From Mauremys mutica (lineage: Eukaryota > Chordata > Testudines > Geoemydidae), in contig NC_059076.1 in assembly GCF_020497125.1 (NCBI RefSeq), positions 12,949,951 to 13,013,950 of the forward strand: a DNA stretch of 64,000 nucleotides. Direction: 5' to 3'. The notes below the pieces were generated by a model. The model saw only the letters and a list, made by a program, of their open reading frames with translations. It was not told the DNA's origin and made no database searches. Positions 48,778 to 60,284 of this stretch are shown piece by piece. The stretch's first letter is position 1, and each line of letters opens with the position of its first letter. A program made the translations under genes and the position numbers.

Positions 48778-50399
48778 AACGGGAGGGGAATGGGATCCCG
48801 GACGGAGAGCTCGAGCAGCAGAGTGTACCAGTGCTGCCTCGGCCAGGCCGGAGCGACGAGTATGAGGTGGGCCCTATCCCTCCGAAGCTTGAGAAGCACC
48901 CAATGTACGAGCGGGAACAGAGGGAAGGCATATAGGAGGTGACCCGTCCAGGAGCAGAGGAATGCGTCCGACAGGGAGCCCGGGGCGCGACCCTGGTAAG
49001 AACAGAACTGGTGGCACTTCCTGTTCTCTTTGGAGGCAAACAGGTCTATCTGGGGAAACCCCCACCTCCGGAAAATTGTGTGCACCACATCTGGGCGGAG
49101 GGACCACTCGTGGGAAAGGAACGACCTGCTGAGATGGTCGGCCAGCGTGTTCTGCACCCCTGGAAGATAGGACGCTACCAGGTGAATCGAGTGGGTTATG
49201 CAGAAGTCCCACAGGAGCATCGCTTCCGTGCAAAGCAGGGAGGATCGGGCCCCACCCTGCTTGTTGACATAAAACATCGCCGCCGTGTTGTCCGTAAACA
49301 CCGCGACACAGCGCCCTTGGAGATGGGAGCGGAAGGTTTGACACGCGAGGCGAATCGCCCGCAGTTCCCTGACATTGATATGTAAGGAGAGCTCTCGGGG
49401 CGACCAGAGACCCTGGGTGTGCAGGTCGGCCAGGTGTGCCCCCCAGCCCAGCTCCGAAGCATCCGTGGTCAGGGTGACGGATGGTTGAGGAGGGCGGAAT
49501 GGGACTCCGGCACACACGACTTCTGGGTCCAGCCACCAGCTGAGCGAAGTGAGGATCGGCTTCGTGGGCGTGACCACCATATCCATGGAGTCGCGGTGGG
49601 GCCGATACACCGACGCAAGCCAAGTTTGAAACGGGCGAAGGTGCAACCTCGCGTACGGAGTGACGAACGTGCACGAAGCCATGTGGCCCAGGAGGCGGAG
49701 GCAGGAACGCACCGTTGTTGTTGGGAAGGATTGCAGGCCCCGAACTAAGGAGACCAGAGACTGATGCCGAGGTTGAGGCAGGCAGGCCCTGGCCAAATTG
49801 GAATCCAGGACCGCTCCGATGAACTCCACCCTCTGCGATGGAGTCAACGTGGACTTCTCGGCATTTATCATAAGTCCTAGGTGCTGAAACAGGGCTAGGA
49901 TCGTGGTCATGTGACTCGCTACCAGTTGGTGGGATGGTCCACGTACCAGCCAATCGTCGAGATACGGATATACGTGTATTCGACGATGGCGGAGGGCCGC
50001 GGCAACCACTGCCATGCACTTGGTGAAGACCCTCGGCGCGGTGGAGAGGCCGAAGGGTAGCACTGCAAACTGGTAGTGCGTGCTGTTGACAACGAAACGC
50101 AGGAAGCGTCGATGGAGAGGGTAAATCGCGATATGGAAATACGCGTCCTTCATGTCGAGGGCGGCAAACCAGTCTCCCGGATCCAGGGAGGGAATGGTAG
50201 TCCCCAGGGTTACCATGCGAAACTTGAGCTTGAGCAGGTACCTGTTGAGCTCTCGGAGGTCGAGTATGGGTCGTAGACCTCCCTTCGCCTTGAGGATTAG
50301 GAAATATCGGGAATAAAATCCCCTGCCTCGCATATCGCTCGGCACCTCCTCTATGGCACCCAAGCTCAGCAGAGACTCGACCTCTTGTGAGAGGACTTG
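48687..50399 (-). CDS. DIRS reverse transcriptase-RNase H
   Basis: 558 residues open from about 50363. RT motif A FAALDMKDAYFHI, motif B LPFGLSTAPRVFTK, motif C VYPYLDDWLV (YLDD). RNase H has TDASELGWGAHL, the ELRAI glutamate, VFTDNTAAMFYV and the late DHLSR. An in-frame TAG (50400-50402) sits just upstream, and the same frame stays open beyond it towards Gag, so the natural N-terminus is probably longer. RT copies the genomic RNA into the circular DIRS intermediate. All catalytic residues look intact. Confidence 0.9.
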   Translation of the reverse strand, partial: QVLSQEVESLLSLGAIEEVPSDMRGRGFYSRYFLILKAKGGLRPILDLRELNRYLLKLKFRMVTLGTTIPSLDPGDWFAALDMKDAYFHIAIYPLHRRFLRFVVNSTHYQFAVLPFGLSTAPRVFTKCMAVVAAALRHRRIHVYPYLDDWLVRGPSHQLVASHMTTILALFQHLGLMINAEKSTLTPSQRVEFIGAVLDSNLARACLPQPRHQSLVSLVRGLQSFPTTTVRSCLRLLGHMASCTFVTPYARLHLRPFQTWLASVYRPHRDSMDMVVTPTKPILTSLSWWLDPEVVCAGVPFRPPQPSVTLTTDASELGWGAHLADLHTQGLWSPRELSLHINVRELRAIRLACQTFRSHLQGRCVAVFTDNTAAMFYVNKQGGARSSLLCTEAMLLWDFCITHSIHLVASYLPGVQNTLADHLSRSFLSHEWSLRPDVVHTIFRRWGFPQIDLFASKENRKCHQFCSYQGRAPGSLSDAFLCSWTGHLLYAFPLFPLVHWVLLKLRRDRAHLILVAPAWPRQHWYTLLLELSVRDPIPLPLWPDLITQDFGRLRHPDLQSLHLTAWCLSG

Positions 50400-50610
50400 C
50401 TAGTGAGAGGGGTCCCTGAAGAGGGACGGGGTGGGAGGGTGGGAGGGAGGGGGTGAAACAAACTGAAGACGGTAACCGGACTCTACCGTGCGTAGCACCC
50501 AGTTGTCCGTTGTAATCTGGGACCACGCCAGGAGGAAGTGGGAAAGACGGTTGAAAAATAACGGGGAAGGATCCAGTGAAGAGACTGATGGGCCGTCCTC
50601 GGGCGTCCCA

Positions 50611-53022
50611 TCAAAATGCCTGTTTCGGCCCTTGAGGGGCTTTAGAGGGCGCCTGGGACTGGGTACGCCGGTTGCCCGATGGTCTACGGCGGTTCAGTCT
50701 GCCTCTGCGTCCATTATCAGGCCGCGACCTGGACTGATTAAATGGCCGATACGGCTGCTGCCTGAAGGACCTCCGCTGGGTAGCAGGCGTGTGCATGCCC
50801 AGGGTGCGGATGGCAATACGGCCATCCTTAAGGGTCTGGATTCTGGAGTCTGTCTTCTCCGAGAATAGGCCCTTGGTATCGAAGGGCAGGTCCTGCAAGG
50901 TATACTGGACTTCTGGCGGCAAGGTAGACGATTGCAGCCAGGAGATCCTCCTCATGGTCACTCCTGATGCCAAAGTCCTGGCTCCGGAATCTGCAGAGTC
51001 CAGTGAGGCCTGGATGGAGGACCTGGAGGCTTTCTTGCCCTCTTCTAGCAGGGCAGAGAACTCCTGCCTGGAGGATGTGGGAATCAACTCCGTAAACTTA
51101 GAGAGGGCCACGAAGTTGTCGTAGGCATAGCGGCTAAGGAGAGCCAACTGATTGGATATCCGTAGTTGAAGGCCGCCAGCCGAATAGACCTTCCGGCCCA
51201 ACAGGTCCATCCTGCGCACGTCCTTGGACTTCGGCGCTGGCGCGGGCTGCCCATTTCTCTCCCGGTCATTCACCGACTGCACAACGAGGGAGTCTGGGGC
51301 CGGGTGCGTATACAGGTACTCGTACCCGGTCGGGGGCACTGAGTACTTTCGCTCCACGCCTCGAGCAGTGGGAGGGATGGACGCAGGTGATTGCCAGATT
51401 GTAGTGGCATTTTTCTGAATAGTGCGAATGAAGGGCAGGGCCACTCGCATCGGGGCCTCAGCTCCAATCACATTAGTAACCGGATCCTCGTCCTCAGTGA
51501 CCTCTGCGACCGGGAGGTTAATGGCTTGTGCCACCCGACGGAGGAGGTCCTGATGGGCACGCAAGTCAATTGGTGGGGGATCCGATGATGAGGACCCCGC
51601 CACCGCCTCGTCCGGCGAGGAAGACGAGGAATGGCCCTGACCCATGGCTTGTAGCTGTGGTTCGTCCATGGGGTGCGAAGCCTCCGCCTCTACGGGATGT
51701 TCCGCCGGTACAGGTGGCGGCGGAACCTCAACCGGAGGTGATGGAGGGGGCCTGCTGACAGTGGCTTCCGGCACCCTGTGGTCAGAGGGCCTGGGTCGCT
51801 GGAGGGAGGGGGCGCCTTGAGCCTCGTGAAAGGCCCAGGGGGTCCAGAAGCCCCATTGCTGTGGACCGTGGTCCTGTCCTTGGGGGTCTGCCCGGTGATT
51901 TCCACCGCTGCCCTCGTGCGAGGTGACCGACGGTTGGCGGGAAAGCCATGGGGGGGCAGAGGCGCTCAGGGACTGCGCCGTCGATGCCGCTAGTCTGTCT
52001 GTGGACGGTGCCGGGGACCGGTGCCGATCGTCGCGGTACCGGGAGCGAGACTGTCGACCGCGTGAGTACCGGGAGGTCGACCGCGATCTCGACCGTCGTC
52101 GACGGGAGCGGCTCCGAGAACGGTGACGGGAGCGGTGACGGGATCCGGACCTTCTTCGGTGCCGACGGTCCGGAGACCGGGACCGGGATCGCCTCCGGGA
52201 GTGCGACCGGTACCGCGATGAGGAGCGGTACCGGGACTGAGACCGGCGCCAAGACGGAGAGCGGTACCAGGATGGTGACCGGTGCCGGGACCTGGATCGG
52301 CGTGAAGGTGACCGTCTCCGGGATCGGGAGCGGGACCTGGATCACCTTCTATCCTGTCTGTCAGGGGAAGGAGGCCGTAACATGGCCGGCTTGCCCACTG
52401 ACTGCACAGCCCGCACCGGCGGTGCCAGGGGCCGGAGGCTCGGTGCCTCTGTTAGCTCTATGAGCTCCCTCGTCTCGGGCGTGGATGGGAGAGGCAGCTC
52501 GACCACGGTTTGCACCAGGGAGCACGGAGGTACCAGACTCAACGGCCCTGTCGGCGCCGGAGTCGACGGTACCGCGCACGGTCCGTGCGCTGTCGAGGTC
52601 GGTACCGAGGGGGCCGACACTGGCTGTTGGACAAGCGGTCTCGATACAGCAGTCTTCCCAGACTTTGGCTGCGGCTTCCGTTTCCCCGATGGTGAGAGGG
52701 AACGGTGCCGGGGCTTCGGTGCCGGTTGCTTCTTAAGAGTCTCGGTACCGGACCGGTCGGGGACCGCTGGAGCGCTCTGTGCCGAGGACGACGGCGGAGC
52801 TGATGGTGTCAGCACCGCAGGGGTAAGCGCCGATTCCATTAGGAGCTGCCTCAATCTAATGTCCCGCTCCTTTTTCGTTCTAGGCTTGAACGATCTGCAA
52901 ATGGGACACTTATCTGGTCGATGGGCCTCACCAAGACAACGCAGGCAGGAGTCGTGAGGGTCTCCAATCGGCATGTGCCGCTGGCAAGCCGCACAGGGCT
53001 TAAACCCCGGTGTCTTGGGCAT
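50611..53022 (-). pseudogene. DIRS Gag-like ORF with one in-frame stop
   Basis: Starting at MPKTPGFKPCAAC, the N-terminus has a Cys/His cluster (C-A-A-C, C-L-R-C-L-G-E-A-H, C-P-I-C) typical of vertebrate DIRS Gag. One TGA at 52342-52344 interrupts it. The same frame is then open to 50611 with no other stop. Directly after the TGA comes a long Arg/Ser-dipeptide-rich domain (about 52341-52020), then a proline-rich linker and the conserved block SWLQSSTLPPEVQYTLQDLPFD. About 803 codons in total. Confidence 0.85.
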
Positions 53023-53193
53023 ACGCCCGCACCGGACAGGAAAAGAGGGGCTAAGCCACCCTAATTCCCCTTAATCTATCTAATAACTTACTTAACTAAC
53101 TATTTTAACTACTATATACACTAACTACAAAACTAGAACCGAGGTGAGCTAGGGATGTGGAGGACAAAGGAGCACTCCAACGGCCGTCACGGG

Positions 53194-53378
53194 CGGGAAG
53201 AAGGAACTGAGGAGCGGAGGGGCCGGCTGGGGTATATATCCAACGCTATAGCGGCGCCACTCCAGGGGGCGCCCAGCCGGCCCGCTGGTGTTGCTAGGGT
53301 AAAAATCTTCCGAAGAGCCGTGCACGCACAGCGCGCACACCTAACTGGAATGCATAGGAGCAATCACTCAAAGAAGAA
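53194..53378. repeat. DIRS right inverted terminal repeat
   Basis: Reverse complement of the left repeat, including 'ggtgttgctagggtaaaaatcttccgaagagcc'. It contains 'ggggtatatatccaacgc', a TATA-like box that could be part of the promoter at the coding 5' end. Confidence 0.9.
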
Positions 53379-53990
53379 GCCATGTCAACTATTCCCCCAC
53401 ATATTATATTTGTGTCTGATAATTTTATTCTTTAGTATAGTTTCAATTAGTTTGCCTCATACTGAAGGCAGGATTATTGGCCTGTAATTGCCAGGATCAC
53501 CTTTGGAGACTTTTTTGAAAAATCAGCATTACATTAGCTAGTCACCTGTGCAGAGGCTGATTTAAGTGATAAGTTACAAACCAGTTAGTAGTGCTACAAT
53601 TTCATATTTGAGTTCCTTCAGAACTCTTGGATGAATGCCTTGTGGTCCTGGTGACTTATTACTGTTTAATTTATCATCTGTTCCAAAACCTCCTTTACTG
53701 ACACCTCAATCTGGGACAGGTCCTCATATTTGACACCTAACAAGAATGGCTCAGGTGTGTAGAACTTCACCCTATCCTCTGCAGTGAAGACTGAGACAAA
53801 GAATTAATGTATCTTCTTCACCATGGCCTCATATCCTCACTCTTGCTGTTTTCCTAATGCAGCACATCTGCAATGGCCTATCAGTTAGCCAGGAGTACCA
53901 TCCACCTGTCTTGCTATCTTAACTAAGTCTATGCTCAGTTTCTGCCTATCCCCCATCCTCATTTGCTGTACAATTTGGCCAGATGTATTT

Positions 53991-56900
53991 CTGAAGGAGG
54001 CATACATGCCACTAGTGAGACTCTTGTATATACATTGGCTGGATCAGACAGATCAGAATGATGTCACAGTAGCCATACTGCTGTTGTGACATATTCCTCT
54101 TGGTGGGAGAATATCCAGAAATTACACCATTCTAGTATACCATGATGGCCATCATATTAGAGGCATGAATGGATATTTTCCAGACCTGAACAGAGATTAT
54201 TGCAAACTGTGGAAAACAAAGTGGATGCTACAGCTTTGTTTTTCTGATTGGGTTGACATGGATGAGGAGTTCTTCAGGCGTTTCCGCTTAAATCAAGGTC
54301 TTAATTTAACAGTGTCATTGCAGCCTCTTGCAATACTTCAAATGGAATCAAATGTCCAATTATATGGCTTTTGATATATTGTATTCATAAGAAAATTAGT
54401 AGAATGCAACAATATACTACACAGCAATGTAATAAGTGTTTTTATTATTATTCAAAAATGACAAACTGGCTAAATTCTGCATTATTACACCAGCAGATAC
54501 CCATAGTAACCCATTGTAAAAAGCTGTAAGTCAAATTCAACCTTGGTGTAACTCTGGCTTCCGTGGAAATACACCAGAGATGAATTTGGCCCAATATGCC
54601 TAGTGTTGTATGTACCTGCTATTATTTAAGACCAAATAAAGAGAAAATTCAAGGTGGTTGGGGGCGTATAAAAGTCTTAAAATATTCCCTGCTCCACTGT
54701 AGCATGAAACAGGATTCCACTGTAATTTAGAGATATGAGAGGAGTGAAATTATTATTCATCCAAAGAAGCAGAGATGTACTAGAAAGGGGAAGAAGTAAT
54801 TGCTGGGAACAACAGTTTTCACCTAAGTTTAACTTCAGCCAGTATTTATTCTACCAGTCCTGAAATACCCCCTTGATAATACACCTGTAGTAAATAAACA
54901 TTCTTACATTTCCACACTATTGCTAGCAATTGACAGTTTTTAATTCTAATCAGCTGTGTAGGTTGCACAAAATCATGAGACATTTAACACTTGTAGAAGT
55001 CTGTTTTCCTGTTGAGGAAGATTTACACTTCCCAATTACGTTAAAAGATGTATTTCAGATGTTACATGTGCATATCAGATGTAGAAATTACCAATTTAGG
55101 GCTTAACTCTGCTCTTAAATATGTGGATTTCTGTTACCATAGAGCTAGTGAGATCATCTGCTATCCAATTGTGTGTAAACCACAGGAACTGATTTTTACA
55201 AGACAGATACATTCCTATTCTGTGTATCTCAGATTGCGATAGAGGGTGAAACCCTGGCCCCATTGAGATCAATGGCAAAGGTTCTGTGATTTCAGTGGGA
55301 CCAGGATTTCAGTGGGACCCAGATCTCTTTGTGATTCTGATTCATGTAATTCACCTCTAATTATATCTTGTTCTCATGAAAACACCACAGTACACAAATA
55401 ACATTTAGAAAATACTGGTAATTCTTCAGCAAAGAGAGACTATCATAAACCCTAGACTATTCTGCATATTTAGAAGTTCAACACAACTATTTTAATTGTT
55501 CTGTAAATTTTGTGTTTTTAACGTAAATTAATAGCTAATGCCTTACCAAGTTGCCAATTTTGTAGTTTGTGCTATGTTCTAAATTACCACCTTATAGACA
55601 CCTAACTGTAACTAGACTGTCAGTCTCATTATTTCTGTATTATTTGCTACATTTAAAAAAAAACCTGTTTAATGCATACAAATAAAATATTAAGTTTACT
55701 CAAATACTTGCACTGTACAAATGCTGTTAACATTTAAAATTAAAATCTTCAATAAGACCTATATACTTAGAAATATTTCTAAGAAAAATGTACAAAAATT
55801 AGAAAAATAAGTCTTCTCTGTTAGAAAAAAATACCAAAACTATTCCAACCACTGCCATAAATAATATACATATATATAATATGGTAGTGTAAAAACTGTG
55901 TGGATTGAAACAATCTGTTAGTTATTTGCATATCAGATACAGCAAAGTCTCAACTACCATTATAGAAAATACTAACCGTAACATTCAAGAATCACATTTC
56001 TCTATTCCAGTGTTTAAAAAAAGAGCAGCCCCAGGCTAGCAGAAAGTCCGGGCACATTTTCTGCAAAATCAGACATGAGTGATGGGTAAGTCTTGCGCTG
56101 GCCCACTGCACTGGGGTGAATTTCACCCAAGTATTCAGAACTGACTATAGATCTTGACAGCCCGAGGCAGAGCTTTTGTTCAAAAAATGTATTTAAAAGC
56201 TAAAAATCCTATAATCACACCTAAATTTTTTTAATTTTTTTAGTAGCTGTCAAATAAACACCATCATATCACAGTACTAAAAGTTAACTAAAAACTTAAT
56301 ACATTAGGGTCGAATCCAGAGACAACACCCAGTGAGGCTAAAGAGCCTCTCCAGTAGGCAGAGGAAAAATAATCTTGCTCCAGGCCAAAGCCGTAGAACC
56401 AATTCACAGCTATTATTTTATCCAGTGGTTTAAACTGCCTTTTGTACTGCAGAACCATGCTGGCTCCACAGTCAGAGGGCCCTCGGTGGTCACTGAGGTG
56501 GGGTTACATTTGTCCCTTCCTCTGTTTTTTTTTTTAAATCTGGTTAGGTAAGTCTTGCTATTCACCAACGACTCAATCCTGCACCTGCAGAAATCACTAG
56601 GAAAACTCCAACTGTCTTAATGTCCTAAAAAAAGGGAGTGATTTTCATGTAACCATTCTGGAAAATGCAAATTATGTTGCCTTGTGAGGTAAGTGGTTAC
56701 GCTTCAAAACAATATACAATGCTCTGTATTGTATATCAGCAGTAAATCTATACAAGCATTTTAAATATCTAATACTACACAGCTTTAACAAAGAAAAATT
56801 ACAACAAACAACGCTGAACCAAAATGTTGTCATGGGACTGGTTTCAACATCCAGGATGAAAAGGTGCCTGCTGCCAGGGAGCTGGAAACAAAGAAAAAAA

Positions 56901-57139
56901 GATACTTGAGAAAGGATTATGGCACAGGAAATAGAGATTCCTCTTTCCACCCTCCAAAGCCCACCAAACACCAGGCCTTTGCACTTCTATAGCATCTTCT
57001 GAAGGTTTCGAAAGCATTCACCGACTGAAGCACTGACCTTCACCCTGTGCAGAGGACAGCAAAAGGCCTATGCACCTTGAAGTCCTGTAATGCAAAGTCC
57101 TTCTGTGCAGGGGTGAATTTCAGCCTATATAAATATTTA
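53991..57139. other. Mostly unique AT-rich DNA, no gene proven
   Basis: The longest stretch of low repeat density outside PPP2CA. Small frames (54165-54374, 55048-55242, 56672-56971) match nothing recognised. A UTR or distal exon of the next upstream gene could lie here, but nothing in the sequence shows it. Confidence 0.4.
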
Positions 57140-57260
57140 CAATGAGTGAAGCCGAACACCACTTGTCCAAGAGTACAGACCAAGTCTGTGGAATAGCTGG
57201 GGTTTGAATCCAGTTTGCCTGATTCCCAGTCCTATGCTTCAACTACTACCATATTCCCTC
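57140..57260 (+). mobile_element. MIR SINE core fragment
   Basis: 'cacttgtccaagagtacagacc...tgtggaatagctggggtttgaatccagtttgcctgattcccagtcctatgc' follows the ancient MIR/CORE-SINE pattern (ggtcacacagc..gggattcgaaccc..tgactcc). Old and shared across amniotes. Confidence 0.75.
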
Positions 57261-57437
57261 TGCATGAGTCTATAAATGTAGACTATCCATTGGCGTTTCA
57301 AAAATGCCTATGTGATTTAGGAGCACAAGTTGCACAGAAAGTCAGCAGAATGTGTGCTTCTAAGTCAAATAATTGCTTTTGAAAAAATCCCACCTATACT
57401 CTTATCCATTACTGGCAAATACCTCATAAATCATAAG

Positions 57438-58255
57438 GAAGACTATGTTTTAGTCATGGGTATTTTTAGTAAATGTCATGGACAGGTCACAGGCAGTAAA
57501 CAAAAATTCACGGCCCCTGACTTTTACTAAATACCCCTGACTAAAACTTGGGAGGGAGGGGCGGCTCAGAAGGATGGTGCTGGGGGTGTTGCGGGTGCTG
57601 GGGAGGGGGGCATGGCCTGGGGGGGTGCCACGGGTACTTGGGTGGGGAGTTGAGGCCTGGGAGGGATTACAGGGGGGTGCCCAGGGGGCACCACGGGTGC
57701 TGGGGAGGTGGCCCGGGGGCCACAGCAGGTGCTCGGGGGGGACACAGCCCAGGGGGGCACCACAGGCATTCGGGGGGGCACAGCCCGGGGGGCACTGTGG
57801 ATGCTGGGGTGGGGGGTTGGCGGGTCTGATGCAGGCTCCCTACCTGGCTCCTGGGAAGCGGGGACCCCAGCTCCTAGCTCCATGTGCTGCCTCCACTCTG
57901 CCCCAAGCCCCGGTTCTGCAGCCCTCATTGGCAGGGAACCGTGGCCAATGGGAGCTTTGGGGGCGGAGACAGCACGTGGAACTAGGAGCTGAGGGGAGTT
58001 GCTGTCACCCTTACGGGAACCGCCCCCCTCAGTAAGCACTGCCCCGCACCCCAACCCCCATCCCTGAGCCACCCCCCCCAAACTCCTGCTGCTGGGGAGC
58101 GTGGGCGGGGGGAGCAGACTGCCCCAGCAGCATCCAGTGCGACTGGCCCAGGGCTGCCCGAGCTGCTCAGGTAGCCCCCGGGCCAGGCACACCAGCCACT
58201 GCAGAAGTCACGCAGGTCACAGAATCCATGACCTCTGTGACAAACACGGAGCCTT
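57438..58255. mobile_element. hAT element with GC-rich tandem interior
   Basis: It is bounded by aatcataag on both sides (57429-57437 and 58256-58264), giving an 8-9-bp duplication. The ends carry 'gtcatgggtatttttagtaaatgtcatggacaggtcac' and, reversed, 'ggctccgtgtttgtcacagaggtcatgg'. The interior (57590-57810) repeats 'ggggcaccacgggtgctgggg' units. No transposase. Frames of up to 208 aa are compositional. Confidence 0.8.
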
Positions 58256-58264
58256 AATCATAAG

Positions 58265-58633
58265 CACCAAAAAAATATCAGAAATGTTCTCAGGAAGTAG
58301 GAGGGTAGCACTGAGCATCGGAAAGGGGAAAAAATCCTGCTGCTCTTTGTAAAACAGAGCCTACTTTAGTACAAAAAGGAAATCAATCTCTTCTAGTCCA
58401 AACCAGGGTGTGAACTCAAACTCTCATCACCACCATTTTTCATTTACCGAGCAGGGGAGGGGGAATGGTTACCTCAAAAGAGAGTGGTATTGGGCAGAAG
58501 AGTGGTTAAAAAAACCTAACCAAACATGACAGCTATTCTAGCAAAACAGAACTGAAAATCATGTACCCAATTGTTTATATGTATCTTTGTGCACACAGTA
58601 AATACATGGTTGCTGGGAACAGGAAAGGGAAGT
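58265..58633. other. Short unique spacer
   Basis: Nothing recognised between the hAT element and DIRS copy 4. Confidence 0.45.
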
Positions 58634-59504
58634 TACTTACCACTAAAGTAACTGAAGTTCTCTGAGATGTGTGGTCCTTCCCTGTATTCCACTGAGGGTG
58701 CACATGCGCCGGTGACCGGCAGATTTTTTGCTAGCAGTGTGTATCGGACTATGCCCGCGCACTTATCTCCTCATGCTCCAAGCCGAGAGCATAAGAAGCG
58801 GTGCAGACCAGCCACCTCTCCAGTTCCTTTTCTACTGTGAATCAACTTTAACATCTGCAGCAGAGGGGAAGGAGGACGGGTAGTGGAATACAGACAGGTT
58901 TCACACACCTCAAATAACTCGTTGCTGTACAGGAGTGTAACTTCCCTTTCTTCTTCAAGTGCTGGCCCCTATGTGTATTCCACGATTGGTGCCTACAAGC
59001 AGTGTCTATGAAGGAGGAGGATGCGAGGACCTCTGGGAGGCTACAGACAGTACTACAGCAGCGCCCAGGGAAGTGTCAGCTGCAGAGGCCTGCACCAAAA
59101 CATGATCTCTGCAGAAGATATGGACTGACTCCACATGGCTCCTTTACAAATTTCAAGAATGAGGACATTTTGTAACGAGGCTACTGAAGCAGCCTGGGCT
59201 CTCACACCTTGCAGTGCAGGAGTATTTGTCAGCTAGCATAGCAGAATGCAGCTCGGGATCCATTTGGAAAGTAGTTGGAGATGAGACAGCTTCCCCTCGC
59301 ATCTGTTCTGCAACGGATACAAACAGTTTGGGTGATTGTCTCAATGAGCTTGTTCTTCACAGGTAAAATGAAACAGCTCTATGGACATCTAGGAATGAAG
59401 CCTTTTGTCTTCATTAGTGGTGTGCAGTGAAAAAAGTAGATAAGCTAATTGTCTGAATGAGATGGAAGTCAGAGACCACTTTAGGAATAAACTTCAGGTG
59501 CAGT

Positions 59505-60284
59505 ATGACAGGGTGTACCGAACCCGCACTGGTCAGGCAGTGGTTAACCAGCTACTTTGGGCCCAAGAGACCATGCCCTCACCCTTCCTGGGAGGGAGTA
59601 TATAAAAGGAAGCAGCTCAGCTCAGTCTGGGCTGGCTGAAGAGACTAGACATACACTGCAACTTCCTGCAGAAGCGCTAAGATTCCAGACTGCTGAAGCT
59701 GAGGACCCTGACTGCGCCATGGAGAACCAGTTGACTGCATGGGGCACCAAGCTGCTGCTACCTGAGGAGATACTCGAGTCAGGCCTACGGGTAGGAGGTG
59801 ACCCAGGAGACGCCTCTGGAGACAGAGAGACCTAAACCCTCAACCCTCCTCCAGGGGCCCTGGTTTGGAACCGAGTGGAGTAGGGTGGGCCCGGGTTCCC
59901 CTACCTTCCCTGTGCCTATGCCGGGGTGCTACAGCTGTGGACTGTTGCTGCTAGGCATTACTGCCCTGGACTACTGATACTAGGTGCTACTGTCTAGGGG
60001 TTGCTGATAGTGGGCACTACTGCCGGGGCCTATCAATAGTAGGCGCTACAGCCATGCACTGTTGCTATAGGCATTATTACCTTGGACTACTGACACTAGG
60101 CACTACTGCCTTGGACACCTGCCATTAGGCCTTGCTGCCCAGAAGAAAAGGGCAGTTCTGGGGACGCTTGCCACTAGGCCTTGCTGCCCAGAAAGAAAAG
60201 GTGGTCCTGGGAATCCTTACCACTAGACTCGCAACCGCAGCAGAGGGAGCGACTTCTATTGGAACCCCGTCATCTCCCATGACT
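59505..60284 (+). mobile_element. 780-bp LTR-like insertion with 6-bp duplication and VNTR
   Basis: Direct repeats tgcagt flank it (59499-59504 and 60285-60290). It begins ATGACAGGGTGTACC, has a TATATAAAAGG box near 59598, and ends with about seven imperfect copies of a 29-bp unit (59935-60165, core 'ctactgacactaggcactactgcc'). It probably derives from an LTR retrotransposon; the family is not recognised. Confidence 0.6.
59935..60165. repeat. 29-bp tandem repeat inside the LTR-like insertion
   Basis: Units like 'ggactactgatactaggtgctactgtct', about 29 bp, diverged 15-25% by eye. The last two units are longer (about 47 bp) with 'gcttgccactaggccttgctgcccagaa'. Confidence 0.7.

Larger units (their letters stand above)
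45754..53378 (-). mobile_element. DIRS-type tyrosine-recombinase retrotransposon, copy 3, nearly complete
   Basis: About 7.6 kb, or 6.1 kb without its nested insertion. Coding order on the minus strand is Gag-like, RT/RNase H, tyrosine recombinase. Inverted terminal repeats (45754-45967 and 53194-53378), an internal complementary region beside the 3' end (45999-46099) and lack of a target duplication are the DIRS hallmarks. Both ends abut a CR1 whose sequence is otherwise continuous. Copies 1, 2 and 4 in this window are older and in the same orientation. Confidence 0.93.
44280..53990 (-). mobile_element. CR1 LINE sequence interrupted by two large insertions
   Basis: CR1 pieces lie at about 44390-44516, 45453-45753 and 53379-53990, all reversed. 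Across the DIRS insertion the CR1 text resumes exactly ('ctttacaaaa' then 'gccatgtcaactattcccc'), and across 44517-45450 it resumes at 'ctgaagttaagctgac'. A jump near 45480 suggests two CR1 fragments are joined there. Confidence 0.8.

Noticed and set aside
48874..50526. 550-aa minus frame overlapping the DIRS RT
   Set aside because: Shadow frame of the RT/RNase H ORF at 48687-50363; no motif of its own, while the overlapping frame has all RT and RNase H motifs.
51948..52463. 171-aa plus-strand frame rich in G/T/S (and 52382-52957, 191 aa)
   Set aside because: Reverse complement of the Arg/Ser-rich and Pro-rich parts of the DIRS Gag; composition artefact.
57566..58192. 208-aa and 153-aa frames in the hAT element
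   Set aside because: GC-rich tandem repeats inside a transposon with clear target duplication; no transposase motif.
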